A DNA stretch of 64,000 nucleotides from Pseudoalteromonas lipolytica (GTDB lineage: Bacteria > Pseudomonadota > Gammaproteobacteria > Enterobacterales > Alteromonadaceae). Each line of letters opens with the position of its first letter. The stretch's first letter is position 1. Below the pieces are notes generated by a model. It searched no databases, had not been told where the DNA came from, and was given only the letters and a program-made list of their open reading frames with translations. The translations under genes were made by a program, and so were the position numbers. The stretch spans positions 169,650-233,649 of the forward strand of contig NZ_LJTC01000006.1 of assembly GCF_001306915.1 (NCBI RefSeq), in the 5' to 3' direction. This document shows positions 8,702 to 18,535 of the stretch, piece after piece.

Positions 8702-9697
8702 ATGGCCGCATTTGGTACTGTATTTATGCCACAAATGATCCAAGCACGTTTTGCTGATAACTCATGGAGTGAAAGCGCGCTGGTCCCATCTGATAAAATC
8801 GAATTACATGCGGGTGCTCACGTATTACATTACTCAAGCACCTGTTTTGAAGGATTAAAAGCATTTCGTCACGAAGATGGCTCGGTCTATATCTTTCGTA
8901 TGGATGCTAACATTGCGCGTATGAAACAAAGCTCTAAGTTACTAAACTTACCTGACTTTGACGAAAGCATGCTTGAGCAAATGATCAAAGACATTGTAAA
9001 AGAGTATGCAGACGAAACACCAACACCGCCGGGTTCAATGTATATTCGCCCAACTCACATTGGTACAGAAGCGGCAATCGGTAAAGCGGCTGCACCGTCA
9101 ATGAGTTCCTTACTTTATGTATTACTTTCGCCAGTAGGTGATTACTTCTCAGGCGGTGCTACAGCATTACGTGTATTACTTGAAGAAGACGGCATGCGCT
9201 GCGCACCACACATGGGTATGGTTAAAAGTGGTGGTAACTACGCAAGTGCATTAGGTCCAATCTTAGAAGCTCGCTCAGAGCATCAAGCAGACCAAATTTT
9301 ATTCTGCCCTGGTGGTGATGTACAAGAAACGGGTGCTGCAAACTTCATTTTAATTGATGGTGATGAGATCATCACAAAAGCACTTGATAGCACATTCTTA
9401 CACGGTGTGACGCGTAATAGTATTTTAACGATTGCTAAAGATTTAGGTATGACAGTATCTGAGCGTAACTTTACTGTGTCTGAGTTACTAGAAAGAGCCG
9501 CTAAACCAGGTACTGAAGCTGCGTTATCAGGTACCGCTGCAGTTCTTACCTCGGTTGGCACACTTATTCATAACGACCAAGAGTTTAAAGTGGGGTCGGG
9601 TGAACCAGGTGAGAAAGTTGCTAAATTACGCCAAGCATTGAATGATATTCAATGGGGTAAATCAGCAGATACTCATGGCTGGTTAACAAAAGTATAA
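8702..9697 (+). CDS. ilvE: Branched-chain-amino-acid aminotransferase
   Basis: A 331-aa class IV PLP-dependent aminotransferase that interconverts Leu, Ile and Val with their 2-oxo acids. Family features are the N-terminal SALVPSDKIELHAGAHVLHYSSTCFEG, the PLP lysine in MVKSGGNYASAL (Lys175), the cofactor-binding QETGAANFI and the C-terminal ALSGTAAVLTSVGT. Length and sequence match the longer BCAT type rather than the ~309-aa E. coli IlvE form. It stands alone between two terminators. AGAGAG lies 6-11 bases before the ATG. Confidence 0.9.
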   Translation: MAAFGTVFMPQMIQARFADNSWSESALVPSDKIELHAGAHVLHYSSTCFEGLKAFRHEDGSVYIFRMDANIARMKQSSKLLNLPDFDESMLEQMIKDIVKEYADETPTPPGSMYIRPTHIGTEAAIGKAAAPSMSSLLYVLLSPVGDYFSGGATALRVLLEEDGMRCAPHMGMVKSGGNYASALGPILEARSEHQADQILFCPGGDVQETGAANFILIDGDEIITKALDSTFLHGVTRNSILTIAKDLGMTVSERNFTVSELLERAAKPGTEAALSGTAAVLTSVGTLIHNDQEFKVGSGEPGEKVAKLRQALNDIQWGKSADTHGWLTKV

Positions 9698-9724
9698 TCG
9701 CTGAGCAAATACATGCTTTGAAGA

Positions 9725-9749
9725 GCCACGTTACTACGTGGCTTTTTTG
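9725..9749 (+). terminator. Rho-independent terminator after ilvE
   Basis: Stem AGCCACGT / ACGTGGCT with a 4-base loop followed by six T. Confidence 0.88.
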
Positions 9750-9858
9750 TTTTTACATTGGTTTACAGCACTTCCTGTGTTTAACCGCAAATTACTAGAC
9801 ATTCTAATGCTTTAATTTTACTTTCATTTTATTAACAATAACTAAAAGTAAATTTATT

Positions 9859-12012
9859 ATGATCAAGAAAACACTAGCATGTGCGATTGTTGTTGCATTG
9901 GCGGGCTGCGGTGAATCTACCCCAACAAAAACAGAACAAACAGTGAAAACTGCAGAGGTTAAAGCTGCTGTGAATTATCCAGAAACTAAAAAAGGCAATG
10001 TTGTTGATGAATACTTCGATGAGAAAGTAGCCGATCCATACCGTTGGTTAGAAGATGATATGAGCGACGAAACAGCTCAGTGGGTTAAAGCCGAAAATGA
10101 CGTTACCTTTTCTTATCTAAAAAATATTCCGTATCGCGATGAGCTAAAAACTACGCTTGAAAAGTTGATGAACTACGAAAAAGTCACAGCGCCATTTAAA
10201 GAGGGTGAGTACACCTACTTTTATAAAAACGATGGTCTGCAAAATCAGTATGTAGTTTATCGTAAAAAAGGCGACTCAGAAGCTGAGGTGTTCTTAGATC
10301 CTAATACCTTCAGTAGTGACGGCACAACCTCAATGTCGGGCTTAACATTCACAGAAGACGGCACTTTAGCGGCTTATCAAATCTCTGAAGGCGGCAGTGA
10401 CTGGCGTAAAATTATCATTATTGATACTGCGACTAAACAACCAATTGAAGAAGCATTAGTCGATGTAAAATTCAGTGGTATCTCTTGGCTTGGCAACGAA
10501 GGTTTCTATTATTCGAGCTACGATAAGCCTAAGGGTAGTGAGCTGTCTGCAAAAACAGAACAACATAAAGTTTACTACCATAAGTTAGGCACGGCACAAG
10601 CAGATGACCAATTAGTTTATGGTGGCACAGAGGCTCAGAAACATCGTTATATTGGTGCTGATGTGACCCGTGATAATCGTTATTTAATTATTGCTGCAAG
10701 TACTTCAACATCAGGTAATAAACTGTTTATCAAAGATTTAACTAAGACTGACAGCAAGCTAGTGACGATTTTAGATAACACTGACTCAGATACCTCAATT
10801 ATTGATAATGACGGCTCGAAACTGTATTTGGTGACTAACTTAAACGCACCCAATATGCGTGTAGTAACAGTGGATGCTGCTGATCCAAGACCTGAAAATT
10901 GGCAAGATTTAATCCCTGAAACTGACAATGTACTTAGCATTTCGAAAGGCGGTGACTACTTCTTTGCTAAGTATATGGTTGATGCGATTTCGCAAGTAAA
11001 ACAATACGATAAATCAGGTAAATTGGTGCGTGACATTAGCCTGCCAGGTGTAGGTACTGCATATGGCTTTAGCGGTAAGCACGATGCACAAACACTGTAT
11101 TACTCATTTACGAATTACACTACACCAGGCAATACCTACTCGTTTGATGTTGAGTCAGGAAAGTCTGATGTGTATCGCAAGTCGGGCGCTAAATTTAATA
11201 GTGAAGAATATATCTCTGAGCAAGTCTTCTATACATCAAAAGATGGCACCAAAGTTCCGATGATTATTTCGTACAAAAAAGGCACTGAGCTTAACGGTAA
11301 AAATCCGACTATTTTATATGGCTATGGTGGCTTTAACGTAAGTCTAACACCAAGTTATAGCCCTACAGTAGCGGCGTGGCTTGAGCACGGTGGCATCTAT
11401 GCTGTTGCTAATATTCGTGGTGGTGGCGAATACGGTAAAGAATGGCATGTAAATGGTACACAGCTTAAGAAACAAAATGTATTTGATGACTTTATTGCTG
11501 CGGCTGAGTACTTAAACAAAAAACAATACAGCTCACCTGATTACTTAGCGGTACGTGGTGGCTCAAATGGAGGCTTATTAGTTGGTGCGGTTATGACACA
11601 GCGCCCTGAGCTATTTAAAGTTGCGCTTCCTGCTGTAGGTGTTTTAGATATGCTGCGTTACCACACCTTTACAGCCGGTGCTGGTTGGGCGTATGACTAC
11701 GGTACGAGTGAACAAAGTAAAGAAATGTTTGATTACTTAAAAGGCTACTCACCTGTGCACAATGTTAAAGCGGGTGTTAGTTATCCGGCAACCTTAGTGA
11801 CAACTGGGGATCATGATGACCGTGTTGTGCCTGCGCATTCATTTAAGTTTGCAGCCGAGCTGCAAGAAAAAGGTGCAAAACAAAACCCGTATCTGATTCG
11901 TATTGAAACAAATGCTGGTCACGGTGCAGGAACACCAACCAGTAAGATCATCGATCAGTACGCTGATATTTATGGCTTTACTCTATACAACATGGGTGTT
12001 AAATCGCTATAA
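9859..12012 (+). CDS. Prolyl oligopeptidase family serine peptidase, lipoprotein
   Basis: A 717-aa S9A-type peptidase with a lipoprotein signal ([15 protein letters not shown], lipobox Cys17), so it should be membrane anchored and act in the periplasm or at the outer membrane on short proline-containing peptides. After the N-terminal helix and a seven-bladed propeller, the alpha/beta hydrolase domain has the nucleophile in RGGSNGG (Ser569), the acid in [12 protein letters not shown] and the catalytic His688 in NAGHGAGT. The substrate-binding segment [11 protein letters not shown] is also typical. The gene is monocistronic, with a bidirectional terminator downstream. Confidence 0.93.
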   Translation: MIKKTLACAIVVALAGCGESTPTKTEQTVKTAEVKAAVNYPETKKGNVVDEYFDEKVADPYRWLEDDMSDETAQWVKAENDVTFSYLKNIPYRDELKTTLEKLMNYEKVTAPFKEGEYTYFYKNDGLQNQYVVYRKKGDSEAEVFLDPNTFSSDGTTSMSGLTFTEDGTLAAYQISEGGSDWRKIIIIDTATKQPIEEALVDVKFSGISWLGNEGFYYSSYDKPKGSELSAKTEQHKVYYHKLGTAQADDQLVYGGTEAQKHRYIGADVTRDNRYLIIAASTSTSGNKLFIKDLTKTDSKLVTILDNTDSDTSIIDNDGSKLYLVTNLNAPNMRVVTVDAADPRPENWQDLIPETDNVLSISKGGDYFFAKYMVDAISQVKQYDKSGKLVRDISLPGVGTAYGFSGKHDAQTLYYSFTNYTTPGNTYSFDVESGKSDVYRKSGAKFNSEEYISEQVFYTSKDGTKVPMIISYKKGTELNGKNPTILYGYGGFNVSLTPSYSPTVAAWLEHGGIYAVANIRGGGEYGKEWHVNGTQLKKQNVFDDFIAAAEYLNKKQYSSPDYLAVRGGSNGGLLVGAVMTQRPELFKVALPAVGVLDMLRYHTFTAGAGWAYDYGTSEQSKEMFDYLKGYSPVHNVKAGVSYPATLVTTGDHDDRVVPAHSFKFAAELQEKGAKQNPYLIRIETNAGHGAGTPTSKIIDQYADIYGFTLYNMGVKSL

Positions 12013-12041
12013 GGTAATGTATATATTACTTAACTAAAATT

Positions 12042-12068
12042 AAAACGCCGAGCTTAGCTCGGCGTTTT
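12042..12068. terminator. Bidirectional Rho-independent terminator
   Basis: A 12-bp perfect stem (AAAACGCCGAGC / GCTCGGCGTTTT) with loop TTA lies between two convergent genes and has A/T tracts on both sides, so it can serve both. Confidence 0.88.
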
Positions 12069-12091
12069 TGTATCGATCAAGCGAATTGATA

Positions 12092-13183
12092 TTATAAATC
12101 GATACCCAATGCGAAAATCATTTTGTAATCTTCTTTTTCTGGTACTACACCGTTTTCATCGGCAATCGGGTCGGCAAGGTAATCCCAAACTAATGACACA
12201 TCAAAATCGATATCATCTGTGATTTCAAATTCAAACGCAGCCAAAGCATATTGTGAGTCACCGCCAGCATCACTGCTTGCAGTTAGGTAGCGATAATTTA
12301 ATGAAAAATCGATTTTCTTAGTGATTTCTAACTCATAATTTGTAGAAATAAACCAAGACATTGATGAGTTACTCTTATCTTCTCCAGCTGCTACAGTGTC
12401 AAATTGGGTTTTTTGATAAGCAGGCCCCGCTGTAAAATCCCATTCTGTTTTGTCGGTATCTATCACATAATAACCAACGCCGGCGCCGACAGTGTATTTA
12501 TTGGCGATATTTTGGAACGGGTCACGATAGTATTCGAAGAAAATAGGGCGATAATACATTTTTTGTGTGTAAAACCAGTCAAATGTACCGTTAGCACGAA
12601 TATTGTTTTTAGTAATTTGATCATCACTGGTAGTGCGATAGCCTAAAATCTCAGATAAAAATCGACTTGAAGCAGTACGGCGCTTTATGTCAGCTTTAAT
12701 AGAATATTCAGTTTGGTCAGTATTTCCACGGGCCAAATCTGCACCCATGGATAACTTTACAGTCCATGCACTGAGTTCGCTTTCAACTGAGGGAGCAATT
12801 GAGACTAAATCGCGATAACGGTATTTAGCGTCTTGTTCGCCAACTTTTACATAACCGCCCGATATATTAAGTGTACCACTGAGCTCATTGCCATCGTTAA
12901 AGCGAACCGTATGATGGCGATCTGAAATAATCATATAGATATCTTCGCGATCAATCATTAATGTATCAAGAATGTCGCTGTCAAACTCAACTTCTTTGTC
13001 GTACAAAGAGACAAGCTCGCCTTTGAGCCATTCGCCAGAATTAAGCCGTATCCAATCAAAGTGGGTTGCATCTTTAATTATTATGCCGCGCTCTTCGAGA
13101 AGCGGATCTGGAAGTGTTTCTGCGCTATAGCAAGCAAATGAACTTGCAACAGCTGCACTGATGAGCAGGTATTTTTTGAGCAT
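12092..13183 (-). CDS. DUF481 family outer membrane protein
   Basis: A 363-aa secreted protein with signal peptide MLKKYLLISAAVASSFACYSA. Residues about 40-125 form a small beta domain (LNSGEWLKGELVSLYDKEVEFDSD ... VRFNDGNELSGTL), and residues 130-363 match DUF481 (YdiY-like), a predicted outer-membrane barrel. The C-terminus ends in alternating hydrophobic residues typical of a porin-type beta signal (KMIFALGIDL). The function is unknown; related proteins have been reported as salt-induced, but that cannot be concluded here. It is convergent with the peptidase gene. Confidence 0.82.
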   Translation of the reverse strand: MLKKYLLISAAVASSFACYSAETLPDPLLEERGIIIKDATHFDWIRLNSGEWLKGELVSLYDKEVEFDSDILDTLMIDREDIYMIISDRHHTVRFNDGNELSGTLNISGGYVKVGEQDAKYRYRDLVSIAPSVESELSAWTVKLSMGADLARGNTDQTEYSIKADIKRRTASSRFLSEILGYRTTSDDQITKNNIRANGTFDWFYTQKMYYRPIFFEYYRDPFQNIANKYTVGAGVGYYVIDTDKTEWDFTAGPAYQKTQFDTVAAGEDKSNSSMSWFISTNYELEITKKIDFSLNYRYLTASSDAGGDSQYALAAFEFEITDDIDFDVSLVWDYLADPIADENGVVPEKEDYKMIFALGIDL

Positions 13184-13254
13184 TATTTCAATCCATGTTA
13201 AATAGAATGCATCTAAAGAAGTGCGATTATTTATTAATAACCTGCTTAATTTTA

Positions 13255-13275
13255 GAACACTATCAAATAGTGTTC
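13255..13275 (-). terminator. Probable terminator hairpin after dGTPase-like gene
   Basis: A 9-bp perfect stem (GAACACTAT / ATAGTGTTC) with a 3-base loop lies 10 bases past the minus-strand stop codon. The following minus-strand stretch is only weakly T-rich, so termination strength is uncertain. Confidence 0.5.
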
Positions 13276-13284
13276 AAAAATTAC

Positions 13285-14580
13285 TTAAGCAGAGGGCAAA
13301 AACAACCGCTGATAGGTTTTGTAGGCGTATTCGTCACTCATTCCTGACAAATAATCACAGATTATGCGCATCGCATTATCGCCTTGTTGGTTCGCATTTA
13401 GCCACATTTCTTGCGTTGTTTCTGGTAATAAGCGCATTGGGTCGCTGGCAAAAGCACTAAATAATTCAATCAGCAGGTTTTGCCCTTTAAACTCCACTTG
13501 CTGCATCTTCGGCTCACGAATTAAGCGTTTAAAAACAAAATGTTTTAGCACGTTAAGAATTTCGGCAAATTCATCTGGAAGACTCACCGTGTACTGTAAT
13601 ATTTCAGATTCGAAATCTGCGTTTTGTACAACTAACTGAGCGTTAATAATAAAGGTGTTTACCAACTCACCAATGGCGTCTTTACGCTCATACTCGTGAT
13701 GAGAAAAGAGTCTGGCCGTTATCGAGCTTAAATGAGTGGTTAGCCACGCAGAGTCAAGCTCTTGTAATTGTACAAGGGCATGATTTTGCCAATCAGCCAG
13801 CGTTAAAACCTCTGTAGCTATGGCGTCTTCTAAATCGTGAACGGCATACGCAATATCGTCAGCTAATTCCATAATTGCTGAGTCTATCGATTTATAGTGG
13901 GTTTTGGCTCTAAATTCATCAACCTTATAATGACTGCTCAGCAGTGCTTTATCGTTATTAGACAGTGGCTCCATTATCCAGTCGAAAATATCTTTATCGT
14001 CGGTGTATAACCCCTTAGCTGGTCGCCAATGGTCAGCTTTAATAAAGCTACGCTGCTCGCTCAAAGGTGGAATGCTGTGCCACAAATCATCAATGAAGGC
14101 TGGATATTTAATAAAACCTAACAAGGTGCGCCTGGTTAAGTTCATGCCATAGCCATTTGAATAGGGCTCAAGCTTAGAGACAATTCTAAGTGTTTGCGCG
14201 TTACCTTCAAAGCCACCATGATCGCGCATCATGTAATTTAATGCTATTTCACCACCATGACCAAAAGGAGGGTGGCCAATATCATGAGCAAGGCATAAGG
14301 TTTCGAGTAAACTACCGCTAGGAAAATTCGTAAATTCAGGGTGCTGCTTTTTCAAATGGCGTAATAAACCACTGCCAATTTGGGCAACTTCTAAAGAATG
14401 AGTAAGACGAGTTCTATAAAAATCATTTAAGCCAATACCCATAATCTGAGTTTTGGCCTGCAAACGCCTAAATGCTGCGGCGTGTATGATTCGAGAGCGG
14501 TCAACCTGCCAAGCTGAGCGGTTATCGTTTGGACGATATTTTTGTTGATTAATAATGCGAGCTTGCCAAGATTGGCACAT
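13285..14580 (-). CDS. dGTP triphosphohydrolase-like HD hydrolase
   Basis: A 431-aa member of the dGTPase (Dgt) family, which removes triphosphate from deoxynucleotides; related enzymes limit dNTP pools and some restrict phage. Motifs are RRLQAKTQI and HSLEVAQIG near the N-terminus and the HD metal site LCLAHDIGHPPFGHGGE. A second Asp motif is MELADDIAYAVHDLEDAI. The ATG at 14578-14580 is chosen because AGGAAGG lies upstream and the conserved region begins soon after; an in-frame start 23 codons earlier has no ribosome binding site. Nucleotide specificity cannot be read from sequence. Confidence 0.87.
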   Translation of the reverse strand: MCQSWQARIINQQKYRPNDNRSAWQVDRSRIIHAAAFRRLQAKTQIMGIGLNDFYRTRLTHSLEVAQIGSGLLRHLKKQHPEFTNFPSGSLLETLCLAHDIGHPPFGHGGEIALNYMMRDHGGFEGNAQTLRIVSKLEPYSNGYGMNLTRRTLLGFIKYPAFIDDLWHSIPPLSEQRSFIKADHWRPAKGLYTDDKDIFDWIMEPLSNNDKALLSSHYKVDEFRAKTHYKSIDSAIMELADDIAYAVHDLEDAIATEVLTLADWQNHALVQLQELDSAWLTTHLSSITARLFSHHEYERKDAIGELVNTFIINAQLVVQNADFESEILQYTVSLPDEFAEILNVLKHFVFKRLIREPKMQQVEFKGQNLLIELFSAFASDPMRLLPETTQEMWLNANQQGDNAMRIICDYLSGMSDEYAYKTYQRLFLPSA

Positions 14581-14794
14581 AAAAATAACCTTCCTATTCC
14601 TTGTTTGCTTACTTTTCAGTATACGCAAGCGCTTGAAAATTGCGAGCAAACTACACTGTTACGTCAATAGTTTGTCCCTTTTATGGGTGGTTTTATAGTG
14701 CTGAATTCGCTAAAAATCATCTGCTTTGGTATACTTCGCCTTTGTGTGTGCGTGAGTTAACCGCACATGAGTAGTAGTTTATTTGAGAGAATAC

Positions 14795-15613
14795 ATGCTT
14801 AAGTACGTTTTTCGAGCTTTATTAACCGCTTTTTTTGCATGGGCGTTATTTTCGCCATTTATCGAAAAAGAAGTGACAGTTGAAGAATCTGAACAAACTC
14901 AGAGCACGCCTACCGGAACCCAGCGCGTAATCAAAAAAGAAAAACCATTACATAATGTAAAACTGCCTGACTTTGCAGCATTTACTGATGTAAAAGAAAA
15001 GAAACATGCTTTTTTTGATTTTATTCGCCCACATGTTGAGGCCGAAAATAAAAAAATTTTACAGCAGCGAGCTAAACTAGAAATTGCGCGCATGATGCTT
15101 GAGTACAATGAGCCGCTTACGAGCAAGCAAAAGTCAGATATTAAAAAAATTCTTACCAGCTACAAGTTGCCTAACACTATTGACACTTTATCGCTTACCC
15201 AAGCACTACGTCGAGTTGATATCATTCCTAAAGAGCTTGCGCTAATGCAAGCAGCAAATGAATCAGCATGGGGCACGTCACGCTTTGCACGGATTGGTTT
15301 AAACTTTTTCGGTCAATGGTGTTACAAAAAGGGTTGTGGCATGGTTCCTCGTCGCCGTGCTAACGAAGCGGCCCATGAAGTGACAGCATTTAAATCGGTA
15401 CGTGCTGCTGTAAGCTCATATTTTAAAAATATTAATACCCATGCTGCGTATAAAGATTTACGATTAATTCGTGCCGATTTACGTCGCCAGCAAAAACCTA
15501 TAGAAGCAACCAAGTTAACACAAGGTTTGTTATCATACTCTGAGCGCCGTGAAGCATATATTGATGAATTAAACACTATGATAAATCAAAATAGAGCTTA
15601 CTTTGATGAATAA
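14795..15613 (+). CDS. Bax-like glucosaminidase domain protein
   Basis: A 272-aa protein with an N-terminal membrane anchor or signal (YVFRALLTAFFAWALFSPF) and a C-terminal glucosaminidase domain as in E. coli Bax and the FlgJ muramidase. The presumed catalytic Glu is in MQAANESAWGTSRFA; NFFGQWCYKKGCG with two Cys and AVSSYFKNINTH are also typical of Bax. It should act on peptidoglycan from the periplasmic side. The ATG at 14795 is preferred over an upstream TTG. It overlaps the next gene (ATGAATAA), implying coupled translation. Confidence 0.83.
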   Translation: MLKYVFRALLTAFFAWALFSPFIEKEVTVEESEQTQSTPTGTQRVIKKEKPLHNVKLPDFAAFTDVKEKKHAFFDFIRPHVEAENKKILQQRAKLEIARMMLEYNEPLTSKQKSDIKKILTSYKLPNTIDTLSLTQALRRVDIIPKELALMQAANESAWGTSRFARIGLNFFGQWCYKKGCGMVPRRRANEAAHEVTAFKSVRAAVSSYFKNINTHAAYKDLRLIRADLRRQQKPIEATKLTQGLLSYSERREAYIDELNTMINQNRAYFDE

Positions 15614-16274
15614 ACTCCTTCCATGGTTAAAAGTCGCAACTATCGCGGTTGCGCTAAGCGCGGTTTCCTCTAAAGCCGCAGCAACTGAATTTGTTATTGC
15701 TTATGATGGCTTTTATGATCGTTTAAAAGTCGTGAATAAAGGTGAGTTTCAATACGCTCAAGTTAACTTTTATTTGTCTGATATTGCTAGTAACGAAGTA
15801 TGCACTATTAAATCAGGTAAAATAATTACAGAAAAACAAGAGTTTGACTTAACTTATACAGATAAAGCTCAGTTACTTTTACCTTTTGATAAGCAATTAG
15901 ATACAGATAAAGCTGTTATTGTTGTGCAACCAGAAAACCCTAAACATGAATGCCAATTAAAGTTACAGATTGAAGCGACTGATTTGGCAGATTTTGAACT
16001 TAGTAAAGCAAACTTATATACGTTAAATGAAGAGTTTGACGAGCTGTTATCTGATTTATCAGGCTTTTTTGTCAGCAAATTAATGTGGTTTTTGCTTCCT
16101 GAACAACAAGGTGTTGTACTTAAATTTAATGGTCAAGACGCTATCTCGGCAAATGGCGTTAGCTGTAAAGAGCAGCGTTGCTCAATAAAAGTAACAGATG
16201 ACTGGCAAGACGATAACACAGTGTTTAACAGTCATGCTGAGCTTATCAGCGCCACACCTTGGATTGTTAAATAA
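15606..16274 (+). CDS. DUF2987-like exported protein
   Basis: A 222-aa protein with a signal peptide (LPWLKVATIAVALSAVSSKAAA). The mature part begins TEFVIAYDGFYDRLKVVNKGEFQYAQVNFYLSD and has paired Cys (VCTIKSG, HECQLKL, SCKEQRCS), resembling DUF2987 proteins of Alteromonadales. The function is unknown; periplasmic location is inferred. The start overlaps the stop of the glucosaminidase gene, so the pair is translationally coupled and a shared envelope role is plausible. A terminator follows. Confidence 0.7.
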   Translation: MNKLLPWLKVATIAVALSAVSSKAAATEFVIAYDGFYDRLKVVNKGEFQYAQVNFYLSDIASNEVCTIKSGKIITEKQEFDLTYTDKAQLLLPFDKQLDTDKAVIVVQPENPKHECQLKLQIEATDLADFELSKANLYTLNEEFDELLSDLSGFFVSKLMWFLLPEQQGVVLKFNGQDAISANGVSCKEQRCSIKVTDDWQDDNTVFNSHAELISATPWIVK

Positions 16275-16311
16275 CGGACTATATATTGGCTAAAAGCGTT
16301 TAAACTTCGAC

Positions 16312-16337
16312 AAAAGGGACCTTAATTAGGTCCTTTT
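16312..16337 (+). terminator. Rho-independent terminator after DUF2987-like gene
   Basis: Stem AAAAGGGACCT / AGGTCCTTTTT with one G-U pair and a short loop, followed by T residues. Confidence 0.8.
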
Positions 16338-16774
16338 TTCGTTGTGAAGCACAGATAGTTCTTATGTTTCTTTTTTCAAAAGTTTATCTCAGCATTTAGA
16401 CGTATGAGCAAAATTGAAAATTCATCGTAGTTAGTACAATTACTATGACTGTTTCTTTGCTCTAAATTATTCCCTTGATTCATATTTTTCCTAACTATTT
16501 GTATTGCTGTGTATTTAAGGTTCAGTGTGTTTTGAAACATAGAAATAGTCGGAATGTATTAGTTTTCTCTGATTGTTTTTTATTATAGAAAAAAGACTTG
16601 ATTGTATATTGCTAGCCTGATCTTTACTTAATTATTAAGTGCTAACTTTCTATTTTTAAATGAATTTTTAAGGAATGAAAATATAGATTTAGATCAAGTT
16701 ACTTAGCTATAACTGGCTTAAAGTAAAACTATAAAGTTCTCAATATAGGTAGTTATAGTTTAATAGGAGTCGTT
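16338..16774. other. AT-rich non-coding region upstream of ppk2
   Basis: About 440 bases with no convincing gene. The last 100 bases contain several possible AT-rich -10 elements (for example TATAAA near 16730) and the gene's ribosome binding site (AATAGGAG just before 16775). I found no recognisable riboswitch, Pho box or known operator. Confidence 0.5.
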
Positions 16775-17668
16775 ATGCAGACAGTCAATGTCGAACCTGT
16801 ATCAGTAAAACAGCAGAATTTATCCGAACACAATGCTAAACAGGATGTGGTTTTTGATCTAGATGTTAAAAACCCAAGCTTAAAGTGGAATGCTGACGGT
16901 AAATACCCATATAAACGCAAAATGGACGTAGTTGAATACGAGCGCCATAAACACGAATTGCAAATCGAGCTTTTAAAAATGCAAGGCTGGGTAAAAGAGA
17001 CCGAACAACAAATTGTGATTTTATTTGAAGGTCGAGATGCGGCAGGTAAAGGTGGCACTATAAAGCGTTTTATGGAGCATTTAAATCCTCGCGGGGCACA
17101 CGTGGTAGCCTTAGAAAAGCCAACTACTAGAGAGCGAGATCAGTGGTACTTCCAGCGTTACATTAACCACTTACCTACTAAGGGTGAAATCATACTTTTC
17201 GATCGTTCTTGGTATAACCGAGCCGGTGTTGAGAAGGTAATGGGGTTTTGCGATGATCACGAATATTTGGAGTTTATGCGTCAAACACCTCAACTTGAGC
17301 GTATGTTGGTGAATAGCGGTATCAAGCTATTTAAATATTGGTTTTCGGTCAGTAGAGAAGAGCAATTTAGACGTTTTAAATCGCGCCAAAACGACCCACT
17401 CAAACAATGGAAGCTAAGCCCAGTTGATATGGCATCACTGGCTAAATGGCATGATTATAGTGATGCCAAAGATGCCATGATGTTTCATACCCATACTAAG
17501 GATGCACCTTGGACACAAATTCGCTCTGACGATAAAAAGCGCGGGAGAATCAACTGTATGCGCCACTTCTTAAGTTGTTTAGATTACCCGGAGAAAGATC
17601 ACGATGTAGTAAATTGTGTCGACTCGCTTATTGTTACCGAACCTACCCGCATGTCTATACGCCAGTGA
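16775..17668 (+). CDS. ppk2: Polyphosphate kinase 2
   Basis: A 297-aa PPK2 family enzyme that moves phosphate between polyphosphate and nucleoside di- or monophosphates. Walker A is FEGRDAAGKGGTIKRF (Gly86-Gly94), Walker B is ILFDRSWYNRAGVE, and the lid-region residues KPTTRERDQWYFQRY and FSVSREEQFRRFKSR are typical. Length fits single-domain class I PPK2. TAGGAG precedes the ATG. It is followed after 11 bases by a Lys/Ala-rich small protein, apparently in the same operon. Preference for ADP or GDP cannot be determined from sequence. Confidence 0.93.
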   Translation: MQTVNVEPVSVKQQNLSEHNAKQDVVFDLDVKNPSLKWNADGKYPYKRKMDVVEYERHKHELQIELLKMQGWVKETEQQIVILFEGRDAAGKGGTIKRFMEHLNPRGAHVVALEKPTTRERDQWYFQRYINHLPTKGEIILFDRSWYNRAGVEKVMGFCDDHEYLEFMRQTPQLERMLVNSGIKLFKYWFSVSREEQFRRFKSRQNDPLKQWKLSPVDMASLAKWHDYSDAKDAMMFHTHTKDAPWTQIRSDDKKRGRINCMRHFLSCLDYPEKDHDVVNCVDSLIVTEPTRMSIRQ

Positions 17669-17679
17669 AGGAGAATACT

Positions 17680-17994
17680 ATGCAAAATTCACAGTCAGTA
17701 TTTGAGAAACGTCTTGCTAAGCTCGAAAAAATTCTTGAAAAGAGTAAAAAAGAAGTGGCAAGAACCACTGAACTTGCAAAAGATGCAGCACTAAAAGCAC
17801 AAGCAGCTGTAGAGTGTGCCAGCGAAGCTGAGAACCTAGCTGAAAATGCTAAAAAGCGCTTTAAAGCAGCAAAAAAGCAATTAAAAGAGGCTAAAGTGTT
17901 AAAAATTGCGCAGAAAAATGCGTCGAAAAAATCGGCTATAAAACGTGCCAAACGATTGGCAAAGAATAAAAAAGCTAAAACTAAAAGCGCTTAA
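17680..17994 (+). CDS. Lys/Ala-rich coiled-coil small protein linked to ppk2
   Basis: A 104-aa highly basic protein with no recognised family. AAGGAG lies 6 bases before the ATG. Residues 7-75 are a long Ala/Lys/Glu helix of coiled-coil type (KRLAKLEKILEKSKKEVA ... AENAKKRFKAAKKQLKEA). The last 25 residues are nearly all Lys, Ala, Arg and Ser (KKSAIKRAKRLAKNKKAKTK), like histone H1-type tails. Tight linkage to ppk2 suggests a role with polyphosphate or nucleic acid, but this is inference. A strong terminator follows. Confidence 0.75.
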   Translation: MQNSQSVFEKRLAKLEKILEKSKKEVARTTELAKDAALKAQAAVECASEAENLAENAKKRFKAAKKQLKEAKVLKIAQKNASKKSAIKRAKRLAKNKKAKTKSA

Positions 17995-18000
17995 AGTTAA

Positions 18001-18034
18001 CAAAGGGCACATGGCTATTGTGCCCTTTGTTTTT
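18001..18034 (+). terminator. Rho-independent terminator of the ppk2 operon
   Basis: An 11-bp perfect stem (CAAAGGGCACA / TGTGCCCTTTG) with a 7-base loop, then a T run. Confidence 0.9.
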
Positions 18035-18111
18035 ATTAAGCGTATCGCTGGACATTTTTACGATTCTCGATATGCTAAATGTCAATTTTTCAGGGACTTA
18101 AAAGCATCTTA

Positions 18112-18534
18112 ATGAAACCTTTAGCGTCTATTTTTGTTATTTTACTGCTATGTTCAGCGTGTAGTAGTCATTCACTTATCAACCAAGAAATGCAAACTAA
18201 GTTGCAAGGCTCATGGCAGTCTACAAATAGCCCAGTTTGTGAAGCTAATTTTCATACCGTAGCTTTCAAAAACAACACATTAGAAATCTCATATGACGAA
18301 CAGGGCTATATTTCTGAGTCTGAAGCGAGAAAAACCTTCGTTTATAATATTCTCTCAGCAGAGAAAAATTTAGTCCGTGTGCAGCTTGAAAATGAAACTC
18401 GTTTAGATAATAAGGGCAAGCCAGTAGTTTGGCATCTAAAACCACTTAGAAATGATAAGTATTGCTGGGGTAGAGATGACTGGGCTGATCTTGCTTGTAC
18501 AGCTTCCCGTTATAAATGCACAGTAAGCAATTAA
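18112..18534 (+). CDS. Small lipoprotein of unknown function
   Basis: A 140-aa predicted lipoprotein. The ATG at 18112 gives an ideal signal (KPLASIFVILLLCSAC, lipobox Cys17); an in-frame ATG at 18079 would add 11 residues, and neither start has a strong ribosome binding site. The mature part is a small beta-rich domain (LQGSWQSTNSPVCEANFHTVAFKNNTLEI) with five further Cys, including a C-terminal cluster (YCWGRDDWADLACTASRYKC) that may form disulfides. I do not recognise the family. The next gene begins one base after its stop. Confidence 0.7.
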   Translation: MKPLASIFVILLLCSACSSHSLINQEMQTKLQGSWQSTNSPVCEANFHTVAFKNNTLEISYDEQGYISESEARKTFVYNILSAEKNLVRVQLENETRLDNKGKPVVWHLKPLRNDKYCWGRDDWADLACTASRYKCTVSN

Positions 18535-18535
18535 G

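Noticed and set aside
16338..16774. Non-coding RNA or riboswitch before ppk2
   Set aside because: No recognisable conserved RNA structure or terminator/antiterminator pair; only AT-rich sequence.
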